From Pararge aegeria (lineage: Eukaryota > Arthropoda > Insecta > Lepidoptera > Nymphalidae): a stretch of 64,000 nucleotides of DNA. Shown here one piece after another: positions 10,862 to 22,030 of the stretch. The stretch spans positions 2,914,001 through 2,978,000 of the forward strand of contig NC_053181.1 in the NCBI RefSeq assembly GCF_905163445.1. Reading direction: 5' to 3'. Below the pieces are notes generated by a model. The model saw only the letters and a list, made by a program, of their open reading frames with translations. It did no database searches and was not told the origin of the DNA. How positions within the stretch are numbered: the stretch's first letter is position 1; every line of letters begins with the position of its first letter. A program made the translations under genes and the position numbers.

Positions 10862-11060
10862 ATACTATTACCAACCCATTACCAGTCCATGGGTCTTCTC
10901 TCAGAATAAGAAAGGTTTATATCGTAGTCTACTGCAGATCAAGTGCGGATTGGTAGAACGTTTGAGAACGTTATGGAGAACTCTCACACACACAGGTTTC
11001 CTCACGACGTTTTCCTTCATCGCTAGAGAATATATTTCATTGTTTAAAAAGCACATAACT
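10862..11060 (-). repeat. S1 SINE copy, diverged
   Basis: accaacccattaccagtcca through 'gtgcggattggtagaacg' to tttaaaaagcacataactct. The 5' tRNA-like head is missing. Only about 10 bp separates its tail from the plus copy, giving an inverted pair. Confidence 0.7.
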
Positions 11061-12815
11061 CTGAAACCTCTAAAATATCAACCACCACATTAGTACAACC
11101 GCTTTCTACACTCATAACACATCCGATCAAGTGGGTGAAGATCCTACAGCGGCCTTGTGGTACTAAATAACTCCTTAAATGTCAGAAGGCAAGGGGAAAC
11201 CACTGTACTATTTTTCCAAGAAAGTTGTCATAATGGTTATAAAATAAAGAAGTGGCCATGCGATCCGCTTAGCAACCGGCGCCATACTTTGTGAAGAGTT
11301 GCGACGAATTGTAAAACGAGCCATGACACCCAGATGACGACCAAGACCAGTCTGTCAAGACTGTAACAATTAAGAAGGAGAAGAGGGAGAAGAAGAAGTA
11401 GAACAACACCATACGGTTACCATAAAATTTTCTATCATGTAATTTTTCTTGCCCTTATTTTGTCATTATCTGGATCATGTTTAGAACATGAAAGCTAATT
11501 AAACGCAAGATCCTTAACATAAACAAGATCTTACAAACAAAACTCTTATTAAAAAACTTGTAAGAGGTATTGAGATCCTATATCCCTCGCGTCGACATTT
11601 TTTAAGCCGAAATCAAATCTTTTATCTGGAGGCTGAGAGACAGGTGCTTTCTACCTGAGAACCTATAGTTCAGTGGAATGTTACTATATATATGTAATAT
11701 ATTATAATAAAAACTGTAACTGGATGATTCCTGTAGCTGTACTAAATATTTTTTTTTAATTTTGTGCAAGGAAAGCAAATATAGATTTATTTCAAACAAC
11801 AAATTATAAAAAACAAGTGTACATATATTACTTTAGAAAGTAATACTTTATATCTGTTACATAATTTCGATTGATTCATTTTAAAATATGAGGCGGTATC
11901 CACGTTAACTAGATCCTACATCGCGTTATCGAAGTTTTCCCATAGGAGAGCCACAGAATTAAGAACGTACAGAACCCTCATTCAGCCATTATTGCAAGTA
12001 TTGCATTGTGTCTAAAAAAACAACGACAACGCTCCGCGCACGTCTCACTTCGCACCCATGTAATGTTGCTGGCTCACAAAATTTATCCCATTTTCCCCAA
12101 TTCATGGTAAACGTTTAGGACATTAGAGGTAAAATAATAACTGCCAACTGATATGGAGTGAAGTGAAGTAATGTAATGAATGGAATGAAGTAACATAGGA
12201 GTGAGGAACACTAGGAATGGTTTTTGATGCTTCAATATTAGTCTTGTACGCGGTTTGTGTATGTTCTTAATTCTTTGACGAGAGCCATACAACTGCCAAA
12301 GTTGAATGGTAGGACCTCAATCAACGAGTACACAACACCAGTTTGGAGGAAGACCTTCTTTCATTGTTGCTGTTGAACTCTGTCACGCAAAGCTTTACTA
12401 TTAATTATCACATTATGATACTTTTTTATTATTTATTTAATAAGGGCAATAACGAGTTACAAAAAATCAATCAACTATTAAATATATGCTTAACAATAAT
12501 AAAATAAGTTATAAAGTAATCCCACTTAGAGGTTACCTCAGAAATTACATAATTACCAATAAGTTGGAATAAAAAAAAATGGAATCAAAATAAAAACAAA
12601 TATACTCTACCCACATGTTTTTAAGTACTCATAAACATATCTCTACTGTACACATCACACGTTCAAGGTATCGTAATCATATTGGATCAAAAAAGAAATC
12701 GTCAAATTATCTTTAATATTTGGAAGGCTGTCGCCTGTTATATCAATATCAAGAGCTTTATTAATATTATTAAAAGTTGTTCTTACTTAATTTTATAAAT
12801 TTAAAATGCATATAA
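11061..12815. other. Unrecognised AT-rich stretch
   Basis: No repeat or gene can be assigned. 11380-11405 is a purine-rich run (agaagaagaagtag) and 12005-12060 is GC-richer. The frames at 11602-11802 and 12083-12292 look like chance. Confidence 0.4.
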
Positions 12816-12819
12816 AAAA

Positions 12820-12972
12820 TTTCGGAACCGACAGGATTTGAACCTGGATTAGTATATGCCTTTTATATCGGTCTTATAGCGACTTTAGCGCCATCTAGTA
12901 GTAAACATTGTATTGTGATAAACGACTAAGACACCGGGAGGTATCTTTGCATCGTTCGAGTCCATGTAGGAC
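12820..12972. repeat. tRNA-like SINE debris
   Basis: 12828-12852 in reverse gives ggttcaaatcctgtcggttc, which looks like a T-arm with part of an acceptor arm. No matching 5' acceptor lies at tRNA distance, so it is not a tRNA gene. catcgttcgagtcc at 12950-12965 is a second B-box-like match. Confidence 0.35.
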
Positions 12973-12984
12973 TGCGGTGCATCG

Positions 12985-13413
12985 CTTTTTTTCGGACATT
13001 TGCCGATAACCACCTGAGGGGTTGCTACGGCGTCACCGGGGGAGTGGGGCGAGCGCGAAAGCTCGCCATGAGAAGAGCCCCAGGGCTCGACGACATCGGG
13101 GGGGAAAGTGGGAGACGTCGACCCGAGGGTGCCTCCTGCGAGGACTCGGACCTCGGCTCGGTTCGACGTAAATCTGACTGTTGGTGGACTTTAGGACTAA
13201 TCATTGTTTAGTCCGAACGCCCCCGTGACCGTGGTAAGGATCCACGTCCGGATGATGTCAGAAATCGGGGCCCTCGTCTTCGCCGGCGGAGACGCTGTGT
13301 TTGTTACGTGTGTGTGTGTTGTTGGGACACGTTGTCGGTAGTTATTTTATCGTCAGGGTTGTCTAGGACATGCTTCGGACGTCGCCGCTTTGGCTCGACG
13401 TCGGGGACGGGGG
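12985..13413 (-). mobile_element. GC-rich retroposed fragment with target duplication
   Basis: Its GC content is far higher than any other part of the window. Identical 12-bp repeats tgcggtgcatcg lie at 12973-12984 and 13414-13425. Seven T residues sit next to the left repeat (12986-12992), which is a poly-A tail if the insert reads on the minus strand. Together these indicate target-primed insertion of a 5'-truncated non-LTR element or a processed transcript. The source element is not recognised; an R1-type LINE 3' region is one possibility. The open frame at 13304-13507 crosses the insertion edge and is chance. Confidence 0.65.
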
Positions 13414-13425
13414 TGCGGTGCATCG

Positions 13426-13968
13426 TTAATGCAGTCGTATTTATATCAAAATACCCACCAAGTAAATGAACATACATATCTGGCAAGTATGAATTTATAG
13501 GTATCAAAAGTTTAATTATTTACCCACATTATAAATAACTGTAACAATTGTGTTTTTATTTAGTTTAAACAAAATGATACTAATCAACACTATCCTAAGA
13601 ATAACTTTATAAAGGCCATCAATTAAAACAAGATCATTGTTATTCATACGCGGAAGTTATGTAGTCATAGCTGAGCGTGATAAAAAATTAAAATTCTCTG
13701 CACTACTTGGCTAAAGATAAAGGGTGGGTACAAATAATGATGAATTAACATGAGCGTCTGAACTTACCGAGGACGCAGTTGAAGACAGGTGATTTATTAT
13801 ACTCCTTACGAGTGCCGGGAATCCGTCTGCATTCATAAGGGCTGATGAGAATGAGAATGAGGACTAATTACATGCTTTGCCGTTAAGTAAGCAGCGAAAC
13901 TATACGTTTGAAGACTATACCTATCTCCTTCATTCGCTTATACGGATAACTTTTCCGTTTCATCATCA
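13426..13968. other. Unrecognised stretch
   Basis: No repeat family, ORF or RNA gene can be supported. Confidence 0.4.
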
Positions 13969-13976
13969 TCACCATC

Positions 13977-14174
13977 CAGTGCATAGAGGGTATGCACAGG
14001 GTATGCAGATGGTATAAAATGAAGAAAATCTCCACTACGAATTTAAAAACTTTAGGGTAGGCTTTTTATAACTATTACAAAGCCTATCCTTAAGTTTTTT
14101 ATAACTCGTACTGGTGATTTTCTTAATTTTATATCATCTGCATACCCTGTGCATACCCTCTATGCATGCCACTG
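13977..14174. mobile_element. Foldback hAT-like element (M1)
   Basis: The two halves are near-perfect reverse complements: tgcatagagggtatgcacag and ataaaatgaagaaaatctcc on the left, with their inverses on the right ending 'ctatgcatgccactg'. The left terminus has lost a few bases of CAGTGGCGTGCA. Flanks tcaccatc (13969-13976) and tcatcatc (14175-14182) match 7 of 8. It has no coding capacity. It sits in the tail of an S1 SINE. Confidence 0.75.
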
Positions 14175-14820
14175 TCATCATCACATCAACACATTACAGG
14201 CCTACTACAGAGCACTAAGAAAGGGTTAAGGCCTACGGACTCCACTGGGCGCCAACTCTGGCCCAGTGCGGATTGGTGGACTCCACACCTTAGAGAACAT
14301 TATATGTTTGAATGTTTTGTATTTATAATTATTGAATTTCTTGGTTATTGTTATTATTATTGTTTTTTTTAATTCTTAATTTTATATAGCTTATTTTTAT
14401 GTTTTAATTTTATTTTATTTTTTGTAAAAATCACTTGTTGTTAAATTCTTTTAATAGCCCCGGAGAGACGAATTGGGCAACTGTAATGTCTTCACGGGGT
14501 GCGTTATTTTATTTATTTAACTCTTTATTTGTACACCACTATGAAGTTAGGAAAATAAGAAAAACAATAGAAATACAAAGAAAGAAGAAAAATACAAAGG
14601 CGGTCTTATCGCTACGTAGCTAAATAAATAAAATAAATTATGTAGATATCTCAGACATGCAGGTTTCCTCACGATGTTTTCCTTCAACGTTGAAGCAAGT
14701 GATATTTTGATTACTTAAAACGCACATAACTTAAAAAAGATAGAGGTGTGTGCTGGGGTTCGAACTCGGCCCCCGGAAAGTGAAGTCGAAGTCCTACCCA
14801 CTGGGCTATCATCGCTTCGT
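14175..14820 (-). repeat. S1 SINE split by a LINE-tail insertion
   Basis: 14175-14306 (catcacatcaacacattaca ... gagaacattat) and 14645-14820 (atctcagacatgcaggtttc ... gctatcatcgcttc) are the two ends of one reverse copy with a well-kept tRNA-like head. 'attatatg' and 'attatgtag' at the breakpoints resemble a target duplication. Confidence 0.75.
14307..14640 (-). repeat. LINE 3' tail inserted in S1
   Basis: 14505-14636 reads in reverse as gataagaccgcctttgtatt then ...acaaataaagagttaaataa, a LINE 3' end with a short A-rich tail. The rest (14307-14500) is T-rich and unassigned, and includes the 14435-14623 chance frame. Confidence 0.5.
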
Positions 14821-16117
14821 GTGCTATTTTTATTTAATTTAATTTATTGGTGGTAAGAAGTTTAACGGTTAAAGAAGACCGGAGCAGCAATTCGTATACA
14901 AAAGATTATTTCGATATTTTGCAGTAAGTTTAGGGTTTTCTAATTTTCGTTTTTTAACCAAATCTATAAAGTAAGTAAAGTCACTTGTCAAAATCACAAA
15001 TAGCTATAACATTGCTAGAAATGAGACCGTAGTTCAGTGTTAACGGTTCACTGTTACGAGTAGAGTAATAGATAACTAGAGAGTTCATTTCTCACAACGT
15101 AATTTATTTCAGTGAAGATGAAATTCCAAACAGATCCAAATTAAAGCCGGCATTTGTCTCCCGTTTTTGAAACAGGCATTTAAGCCGAGGGAAATATGCT
15201 GAGGGAGTGATAATTTTTTTTAATAGCAGCATGGAATTTTGAAGTGCGAAATACTCTATTAAGAACGTAAATACTTGGTAAAGCTTCGCAAAATAGAGAG
15301 CTAACCTTTGCCGACGTATGTAGTTCAATACTAATTCTGTTTATTTTTTGGTTCAACTTTAATTTTATTTTCTTTTATTTTTACTTTTTGTTTAATTTAA
15401 TTCCAAGTTGTGTACACATACTTTGAGTTTTAGCTTAGAACAAAATTTATTTATATCTAGCTTTAGCTATTATCTGTTTTGAATAATGAACTAAAATTAA
15501 TGTTAAAAGATTTATAAACATTCGACAGGGATGAAAGTATATGTATCAGAACGAAAAACTCAGGATATATAAATTATATATATCCGATTTTAAGTGGTAA
15601 TTTTTGGTGGTATAAGGTTTAGTTTACTGCAGTGCGTGACAGGGGGCAGATAAGGGCTCCAGAAGGACAACGGCGAAGCAATGCTTAGAGGAGCCCATAT
15701 CTCGAATATGAATTTTAGTACGATCAGCCAAAGCTGGCGAAGAAATTATGGCGGATAGCTGTATTATCACTTAATAGCTTACGTGCGACAGTTTGCTAAG
15801 TTTCATATTAATACCAAAGATCCGATTACTAACGGGAGCACGGATTTTTTAACTTCTACTTAGTGGAATATATACTTGAACCTATAGAAAGTTGGACCGA
15901 CTTAAGTATAAGCAATTCTAATAACATAGTAATCTTAAAAAATAGTACCCTCAGGACCTTTTCAGAGAAAATTAACTTTTGTCCGCATTTTCGTCTGAAT
16001 GAGTGAATTTGTTTTCCCCTTTCATAGGAAAAGGGATAATGTTCGGATTCGTTCGAAATGTTCCGTCATACGTAATATTGGTCTTAATCTTAATCTGGAA
16101 AACGTCCGCGGAATATA
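14821..16117. other. Unrecognised stretch
   Basis: No family is recognised. 15630-15700 is GC-richer (gacagggggcagataagggc) but without a frame. The 15104-15328 minus frame has no known domain. Confidence 0.4.
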
Positions 16118-16118
16118 C

Positions 16119-16278
16119 ATGTATACAACGTGTAACGGAATTACGAAATACTATTAAAGGGTATTAAATCACCCTGTAGATATATTAAATCAAAAGAAGC
16201 ATTCTTTTTTCCATACAAACTAATTCAAAACATTCTCAGTATTTACTTAAAAAAAACCTATTGAAGATAAAAGAATGA
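16119..16278 (+). repeat. E-family repeat, shortened
   Basis: tgtatacaacgtgtaacgga, then atcaccctgtagatatatta and 'aacctattgaagataaaag', with an internal deletion relative to 36862-37125. Confidence 0.65.
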
Positions 16279-16283
16279 TATGT

Positions 16284-16325
16284 GCACACGGTGGCGTGCA
16301 CTTCATACACGCACAAAGGCACTGC
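16284..16325. repeat. M2 hAT terminus remnant
   Basis: ggtggcgtgcacttcataca then cgcacaaaggcactgc matches one end of the M2 elements at 27907 and 28174. The rest is absent. Confidence 0.5.
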
Positions 16326-16904
16326 TTTCATTAAATTAAAATGTGATTTATATTTATTGAGCATGAAATATTAATCCTTATTATTATATAACCTTGCCCT
16401 TTAAAACATGCCACTTTAACATATAGTTTAGGACATAATGCACAATTTTAATGAAAATACCTAAGTAACGTACGCAGGTATTTCAATTAAAAATTTCCAT
16501 TACTTTTTGTCTATAAGTACCTTTCTAACAGAACAAACTTGTTGAACGTATTTTATTTATGCAATAAAAATTTTGGTGAAATTAGTAACGAAATAAACGC
16601 AAGTTAATTCACTAAGCAGTTTCTAAAAGCCACTCACTACGTACGTAATTGGAAAGAAAAATGGTACAATAGCTATTCGTACAACACGTAATGCAAAGTT
16701 AGTTTTTGTTGCGAGTGCTGAGTTTGAATCCTGAGCGAGCGAAGTATTTTACAATTGAATTCAAAGAGTGGCAAGTGAGTTAGTATCCTAAACAAATCAC
16801 TATCGTCACACAGAACTTTACCTGAGTAGAAAATACACGGTAATTAAAAAAACTTCTTAAACTTATTGATTCAATGAATTGTTTTTTTATAATAATAATT
16901 GACG
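16326..16904. other. Unrecognised AT-rich stretch
   Basis: Nothing assignable. 16720-16745 (agtttgaatcctgagcgagc) is faintly tRNA-like (SINE head) but isolated. Confidence 0.35.
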
Positions 16905-17155
16905 CCTATTAACAGAGCAACAATAATTATATTTATATTTCCAAAACAATTCACAGGGCATGCAAGGAGCACGTCCTGCAACATGCCACCCTCGTCCATC
17001 AATTCGAGGCGTAGCTGTTAAGCCTCATGTGTCTGTAATTACACCGGCAACCACGCCCTTCAGACCGGACCACAGCAACAATGCTGCTAAGCGGCGAAAG
17101 GGCATGGCGATTGTACTTCCCCGGACGAGCTCTGTCACAAAAAGTTCTACTTTTT
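16905..17155 (-). repeat. D repeat copy
   Basis: Reverse copy: agggcatgcaaggagcacgt, then ccggcaaccacgcccttcag, ending 'cggacgagctctgtcac'. It shares the sequence with 25577, 30170 and the two arms at 63151-63561. The opposed frames at 16960-17229 belong to this repeat and are not genes. Confidence 0.75.
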
Positions 17156-17237
17156 CTAAAAACGGGTTCCGTTTGTTGCCTTAAATAATTTTGTCTTTTA
17201 ATTTTGGTTCTTAAAATTTGCGAGTACATATTATTAA

Positions 17238-17330
17238 CGAAGCGTTCATAGCCTAGTAGGTAGGACTTTTACTTCACTTTCGGGTGCTGAGTTCGAATCC
17301 CAGCGCCACCTCTAAGTTTTCTTTCGGCGA
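17238..17330 (+). repeat. S1 SINE head
   Basis: gaagcgttcatagcctagta, then ggtgctgagttcgaatccca gives clear A-box and B-box-like parts. It is cut off by the L LINE tail at about 17336. Confidence 0.7.
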
Positions 17331-17337
17331 GATCAAT

Positions 17338-17985
17338 TCAAAGTCAAAGTCAAAGTCAAAGTCAAAAATATCTTTATTCAAGTAGGCCCACAGGTGGCAC
17401 TTTTGATGCGTACATAAGAATTACACGGTAGTGAGATGATGGCGATAACCACATTCGTAAACTTAAAACTAAAGCTACGAGGGTTCCAAACGCGTCCCGG
17501 TCTAAGAAGAAGCCCACAACAAACTTAGCCGGGTTTTTTTTTTTTGTTATCGCCATCTCACAATGTCATTTTAAATTATTAGAAGAGCAACCTGGTTAGA
17601 GCAATAATTTACACCCAAGCTTTTTTATCGTTTACGTAGTCCTTTATACTATAATAGGACTTTTCTATAAGCTTACGTTTAATACCAACTTTGAACTTTT
17701 TTAGAGACATCTCCAAGATGTCAATTGGTAGTTTATTGTAGAATTGTATGCAATTTAATTTAAACGAATTATGAATTTTATGTAACCTAGTATATTGCAC
17801 TGTTAGTTTATTCTTACTTCTAATGTTTAAATTGTTGCAGTCACATTTTTTCTTAAATTTAGAAATGTTTTTATGAACGTACATTAAATTTTCAAATATG
17901 TACTGACTATACACTGTCATTATTTTAAAATCTTTAATAAATTTAAATGATTTAATCAATTGCGGTCGTTTGGTGCAGCAAATAA
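17338..17985 (-). pseudogene. L-type LINE ORF2 C-terminus with 3' UTR
   Basis: The minus frame 17959-17609 contains IMTVYSQYIFENLMYVHKN, then YTRLHKIHNSFKLNCIQFYN and a C-terminal LPIDILEM...FKVGIKRKL, typical of Jockey/CR1-clade ORF2 ends. Downstream (17600 to 17340 in reverse) lies the family 3' UTR (gctacgagggttccaaacgc region) and a short tail of (GACTTT)n repeats. The 116-codon frame is only the last part of a protein normally several hundred residues longer; its ATG is internal. Same family as 42427-43225 and the 3' UTR pieces at 48484 and 55838. Confidence 0.75.
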
Positions 17986-18527
17986 AACATCGAATAGGTA
18001 CTTTATTTAATAAGCTGCTTCTATATGCAGAAATTAATGATTTAATTTTTTATTACATGTTTAGTAAAGTTTATTAATTTAGAGTTATAATACTTCGAGC
18101 TACGGATATTATATTAACGTCGATGTTCCACGATTAAAAAACACTGTGGGTATTATCATTGCCCAAAATACCATAGATAATAGCATAATTTCGCTAATTT
18201 ATTTCCTTATTAAAAATGGTCACATACTATAGGTATATAAACCTACATAATACCTTACTAAGTTATTTAATAACTGTACTCGTAGTTATCTAGCCCACAG
18301 TCCTCGTCATTAGGACGATCTGCGAATGCCCCGAGTTGCTTTCCGTCCGCTCCGGATATGCCCTCATTTCACGAGCCGAGTCCCATAGGAAACCTGGGCT
18401 ATATCTGCTAACGGTTACAGCTCAGCAAACGATAATTACAATAGCTTATTATAGTGTTTCCATACATTAATAGTTTGAAAACCAGTTTTTTTTTTAAATG
18501 CTCTAAACCCTCCTCTAAGTAGTAAAT
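17986..18527. other. Unrecognised stretch
   Basis: 18295-18420 is GC-richer (gttgctttccgtccgctccg) with no open frame or known repeat; the rest is AT-rich. Confidence 0.4.
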
Positions 18528-18825
18528 GGCGAAGCAGTTATAGCTTAGTGGTAAGGACGTAGGCTTCACTATATAAGGGGCCAAATTTTAACCTCGGAAA
18601 GCGCTTACTTTTCTGAGTTATGGGCGTTTTAAGCAATTAAATATCACTTGCTTTAATGGTGAAGGAAAACATCGTGAGGTAACCAGCATACCTGAGAGTT
18701 TGTCATAATTTTCTCAGAAATGGACTCGCACTTGGCCATTGTAGTGGACTACAGCCAAACCCTTCCCACTGTAAGAGACCCGTGTTCTGTACTGGGCCGG
18801 TAATGGGTTGACAGTTGGTATGATC
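18528..18825 (+). repeat. S1 SINE, near full length, diverged
   Basis: From gcgaagcagttatagcttag through taaatatcacttgctttaat to gggccggtaatgggttgaca. The B-box is decayed (aaattttaacctcgg). Confidence 0.75.
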
Positions 18826-18995
18826 TTTTATTTAAATAAAAACATTTAGACGCAGCAGACAAAAAAAATATTTTCTATAAAACTTAACTACTGACAATAA
18901 GTAATCGTGGTTTCCATAAAATATTGAAAACCACCGAAAGCATTTTCGTGGGCAGACAGCAAAGACGTGTTTTGATAGCTCTTCCTAGATTTTTT

Positions 18996-19130
18996 TAACA
19001 AAGAATCAATCAATCAAAAATACTTTTTTGCACACAAAAAATAAATAAAAGAGAACAAATCATTTAAAGTTGTGTAACAAAGGCCTTATCACTTATAGTG
19101 ATTTCTTCCAGGCAACCATTATGAGGAATT
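18996..19130 (-). repeat. LINE 3' tail
   Basis: In reverse: ggttgcctggaagaaatcac, then gataaggcctttgttacac and an A-rich, caataaag-type end. Non-coding. Confidence 0.55.
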
Positions 19131-19372
19131 GGCTCACATATGAATTCTTATAGCGGTGCACAAGGCTCTAAGAATATACTTTCATATTAATAATTACAAA
19201 AACAGTAGGTATGTTATGCGGCGGTACAAAATCAACAGATTTGACGTGGGTGCTCTAACGAGCCTTCTCTCTCAGCCGACCACAGAAGGTTTCAGGTCTG
19301 TTGTTGAGATATTTGTGCATAGGCAGCAATAACAGATTGTATCTGTTGCATTTCCCTTATATTTATATAATT

Positions 19373-21335
19373 ACTAGCCGTTTCCCGCCCGCTTTGCTGG
19401 GCGAATTGAAAAAGGAAATAAATTACATTTTATGTTTCATTTTTATTTTATTTTTCATATTTTTATTATTCTCCTTTTTTTTATTTTTGTATGAACATAA
19501 ATAGGCCCCGCGGATAGAACTGTAAGCATCGATATTGTTTAGACTTACTCAAATTCCAAATTCCATCGATTTAGCCTGTATCTTTCATCCAGGTGATTTT
19601 TCTCACTAATATTCATTGTAACTTTCAATGTGCAATCATTATAACATTTCCGTGCCTTTCTTCCAAAAATTAATAATAATTGACATGAAGAAAAAAATTT
19701 GAAATGAGCATTGAAAGTTTAAGTTAAAGTCATTGCAAGTCTCATATGTGAAGTTGAAATCTGTCTAGGTTCAAGTGCGACGAATTTTCTGTTAACTAAA
19801 ATTATCTCCGTGACATCAATTTTTTATAGAAAATTAATTGTGCATGTTTTTTATGAATTCTATTGGAATAAGTAACTAAATTTCTTTTCCACATCTCATG
19901 TGCTTGGAAAATGCATTCATTTTAATGTTACATTTCCGCGATCCCGCAATAAAAGAATTCGTCGGTTATGTAGTCTGCAAAAGTAAAATGAATGTAAAAT
20001 TCTTAGTCCGTTGATTGGAATAGCTACATGTAAAGTTAAGTTTTTGAAACCTCTCAATGACTTTTTCTCCGCTGCCAAAAAGACGATTGTTGTAAGGAAA
20101 TACACGAATATCCCTACATACACGAAGATACACCAAATTTGGAGTCTGTAGAAGTTACAGGTTAGAAATAAAAAATTTAGATTTTAACACCCACCCCCGC
20201 AATTCCTGTCGGAAGTAGACTTTATTGAAATCTATTTTGAGATGTTCTTTATGTGAATAATAAAAGATTCCTACCATATTTAGAATTTTTAGAAGATATA
20301 TTTCGAAATTGAAATTTTTTATTGTTAACACCCACCCCCGCGAACCTTATTGGAGGTGATTCATTGTAAAATCCGCTCGAAGATCATTTTTATATTACAT
20401 ATAGAACACTCTCACTAAATTTGGAGTCTATAGGAGCTATCGCTTGGAAATTGAAAATTTTCATTGTTAACGCCCCCCCAATCTTCTTTGGGGTGGGATA
20501 TCGTAAAATTTGTTCATAAATCATTTTTACATCACTTATAGAAAATTCCTACAAAATTTGGAGCTTGTAGGAGCTTTAGCTGGAAAATTAAAAATATTAA
20601 TTGTTAATACCCACCCCCGCCACCCCCTGTGGGGTGAGCTATCGTAAAATTCGTTCATAGCCTATTTCTACACCTCTTACAGAAGATTCCTACCAAATTT
20701 GAAGTCTATAGGAGCTATAGTTTAAAAACGGGAATTGTTCATTGTTAACGCCCCCGCAATCCCCTTTGGGGAATGAATATCTTAAAATCTATTCATAGCT
20801 GACCTCTACATAGCAAAAGTAATATTCCTACCAAGTTTCACGTTTCTGAGTCTTATGGTTCCCGAGATTTCGTGTTGAGTGACTATATAGATGGGAATTC
20901 TTCGATTATCATCGAAATTTTTAACTTTTTATCGGGCTTTTTTTAAATTTTCTTACATACAAAACTTTCTCCTGACAATTCTGAAGATAAAAAAAAGCCC
21001 AATTGGTCCAGCCGTTCTCCACTACCGTGAGTAGATTCATAGCTGAATGTAAAAAACCATAATCCGTTTAATACACTCTGTTGAAATCCATGAAAACAAA
21101 AGAATCAAGAGAAAATGCTTATCTTTTGTTTTTATTAGCGAGATAAATGTTCATAAAAGTAAAACAGCAATAAAAAAATGAAGGAATGTTGGAATTCAAA
21201 AAATAGATAGCCATAAACCATCTAGGAAAAATTTCGCATCGAATGGTGGTAGTTTCATGTCGATACGATCAGTGGTTTAGGCGTGATTGAGCCTCAAACG
21301 AAGACCATTTTCATTATATATATATATAGATTAGG
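19373..21335 (+). repeat. Two-kilobase interspersed repeat
   Basis: It opens actagccgtttcccgcccgc and closes with 'ggtccagccgttctcc' then a TA-rich tail (21314-21335), matching the layout of the shorter repeats at 49951-50262 and 52293-52680. Internally it carries the tandem array at 20184-20870. No coding frame is visible. Class unresolved. Confidence 0.55.
20184..20870 (+). repeat. Tandem array, about 140-bp unit
   Basis: Units begin near 20184, 20325, 20467, 20604 and 20744 (spacing 137-142). Each starts ttaacrccc(a)cccc-like, includes ggagctatag-like sequence and ends 'attgttaa'. A partial unit precedes at about 20110. Divergence between units is clear, so the array is old. Confidence 0.8.
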
Positions 21336-21349
21336 TTTTTTGTTTTCTA

Positions 21350-21432
21350 GTTACTTAAGGGATGATGGGGCTGGCATATCCGTGTTGAATAAAAGTCCAA
21401 AATAAATAAAGATTATAAAAAAAAAAAATAAC
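21350..21432 (+). repeat. Retroelement 3' end with poly-A
   Basis: gatgatggggctggcatatc, then gttgaataaaagtccaaa, then a run of twelve or so A residues near 21417-21430. Only a 3' scrap remains. Confidence 0.5.
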
Positions 21433-21879
21433 CAGTAGGTACATATGTAAAATAAACTAATCAGTGACTGAACTAGGGGCACACTTGAAGTAAATAATGG
21501 ATGAATTCCAGCGACATCTCTAGGGCGCAATTCCTAGCCCTACAGCTAAATTCAGTTCTTTATGAAATGACGGCACTGGAAGGACTTCAAATTCAGATTC
21601 AGCTTTTCATCAAAGATCTATCCATTTTCAAACAAGTACTTTTCTTTCCAGTAATTTATCATTTCCTTTTTATTTTATTTGACTCTTTTCCCCCTTTTTC
21701 AGCATTCTTTATGCTTTCTTTTTGTCCTTTTTTTTCCTTTCTTGCTTCTTTATGACATATAGGTATATATTGTATATCTTATGTATATTCTATTGTATTT
21801 TTGATATTATAAGTGTACGTGTACGAAGTAACTATATTTTATTTAATTTTTTTTGTAATTTATGTTTATTATTTAATTA

Positions 21880-22030
21880 TTATTTTGTGTACACATAAGC
21901 TTTCTTCTCAACTTAATGATCTTTTAATCGATAAGGCCGCCTATTGTACTTTTTTTCCCGTTATTTCAATTGTGTTGTTTTTATTGCTTTGCCTTTTGCG
22001 TACAATAAAGTGTATATGATTTGATTTGAG
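21880..22030 (+). repeat. LINE 3' tail
   Basis: cgataaggccgcctattgta then tacaataaagtgtatatgat, closing gatttgatttgag. Same tail type as 26040-26190. The two neighbouring open frames (21501-21755, 21813-22019) are T-rich chance frames. Confidence 0.6.

Noticed and set aside
12828..12852. tRNA gene (T-arm-like ggttcaaatcctgtcggttc in reverse)
   Set aside because: No matching 5' acceptor, D-arm or anticodon arm at the right distance; read as SINE debris.
20184..20870. CRISPR-like array
   Set aside because: Units of about 140 bp are tandem and diverged throughout, with no short identical repeats or unique spacers; the genome is eukaryotic.
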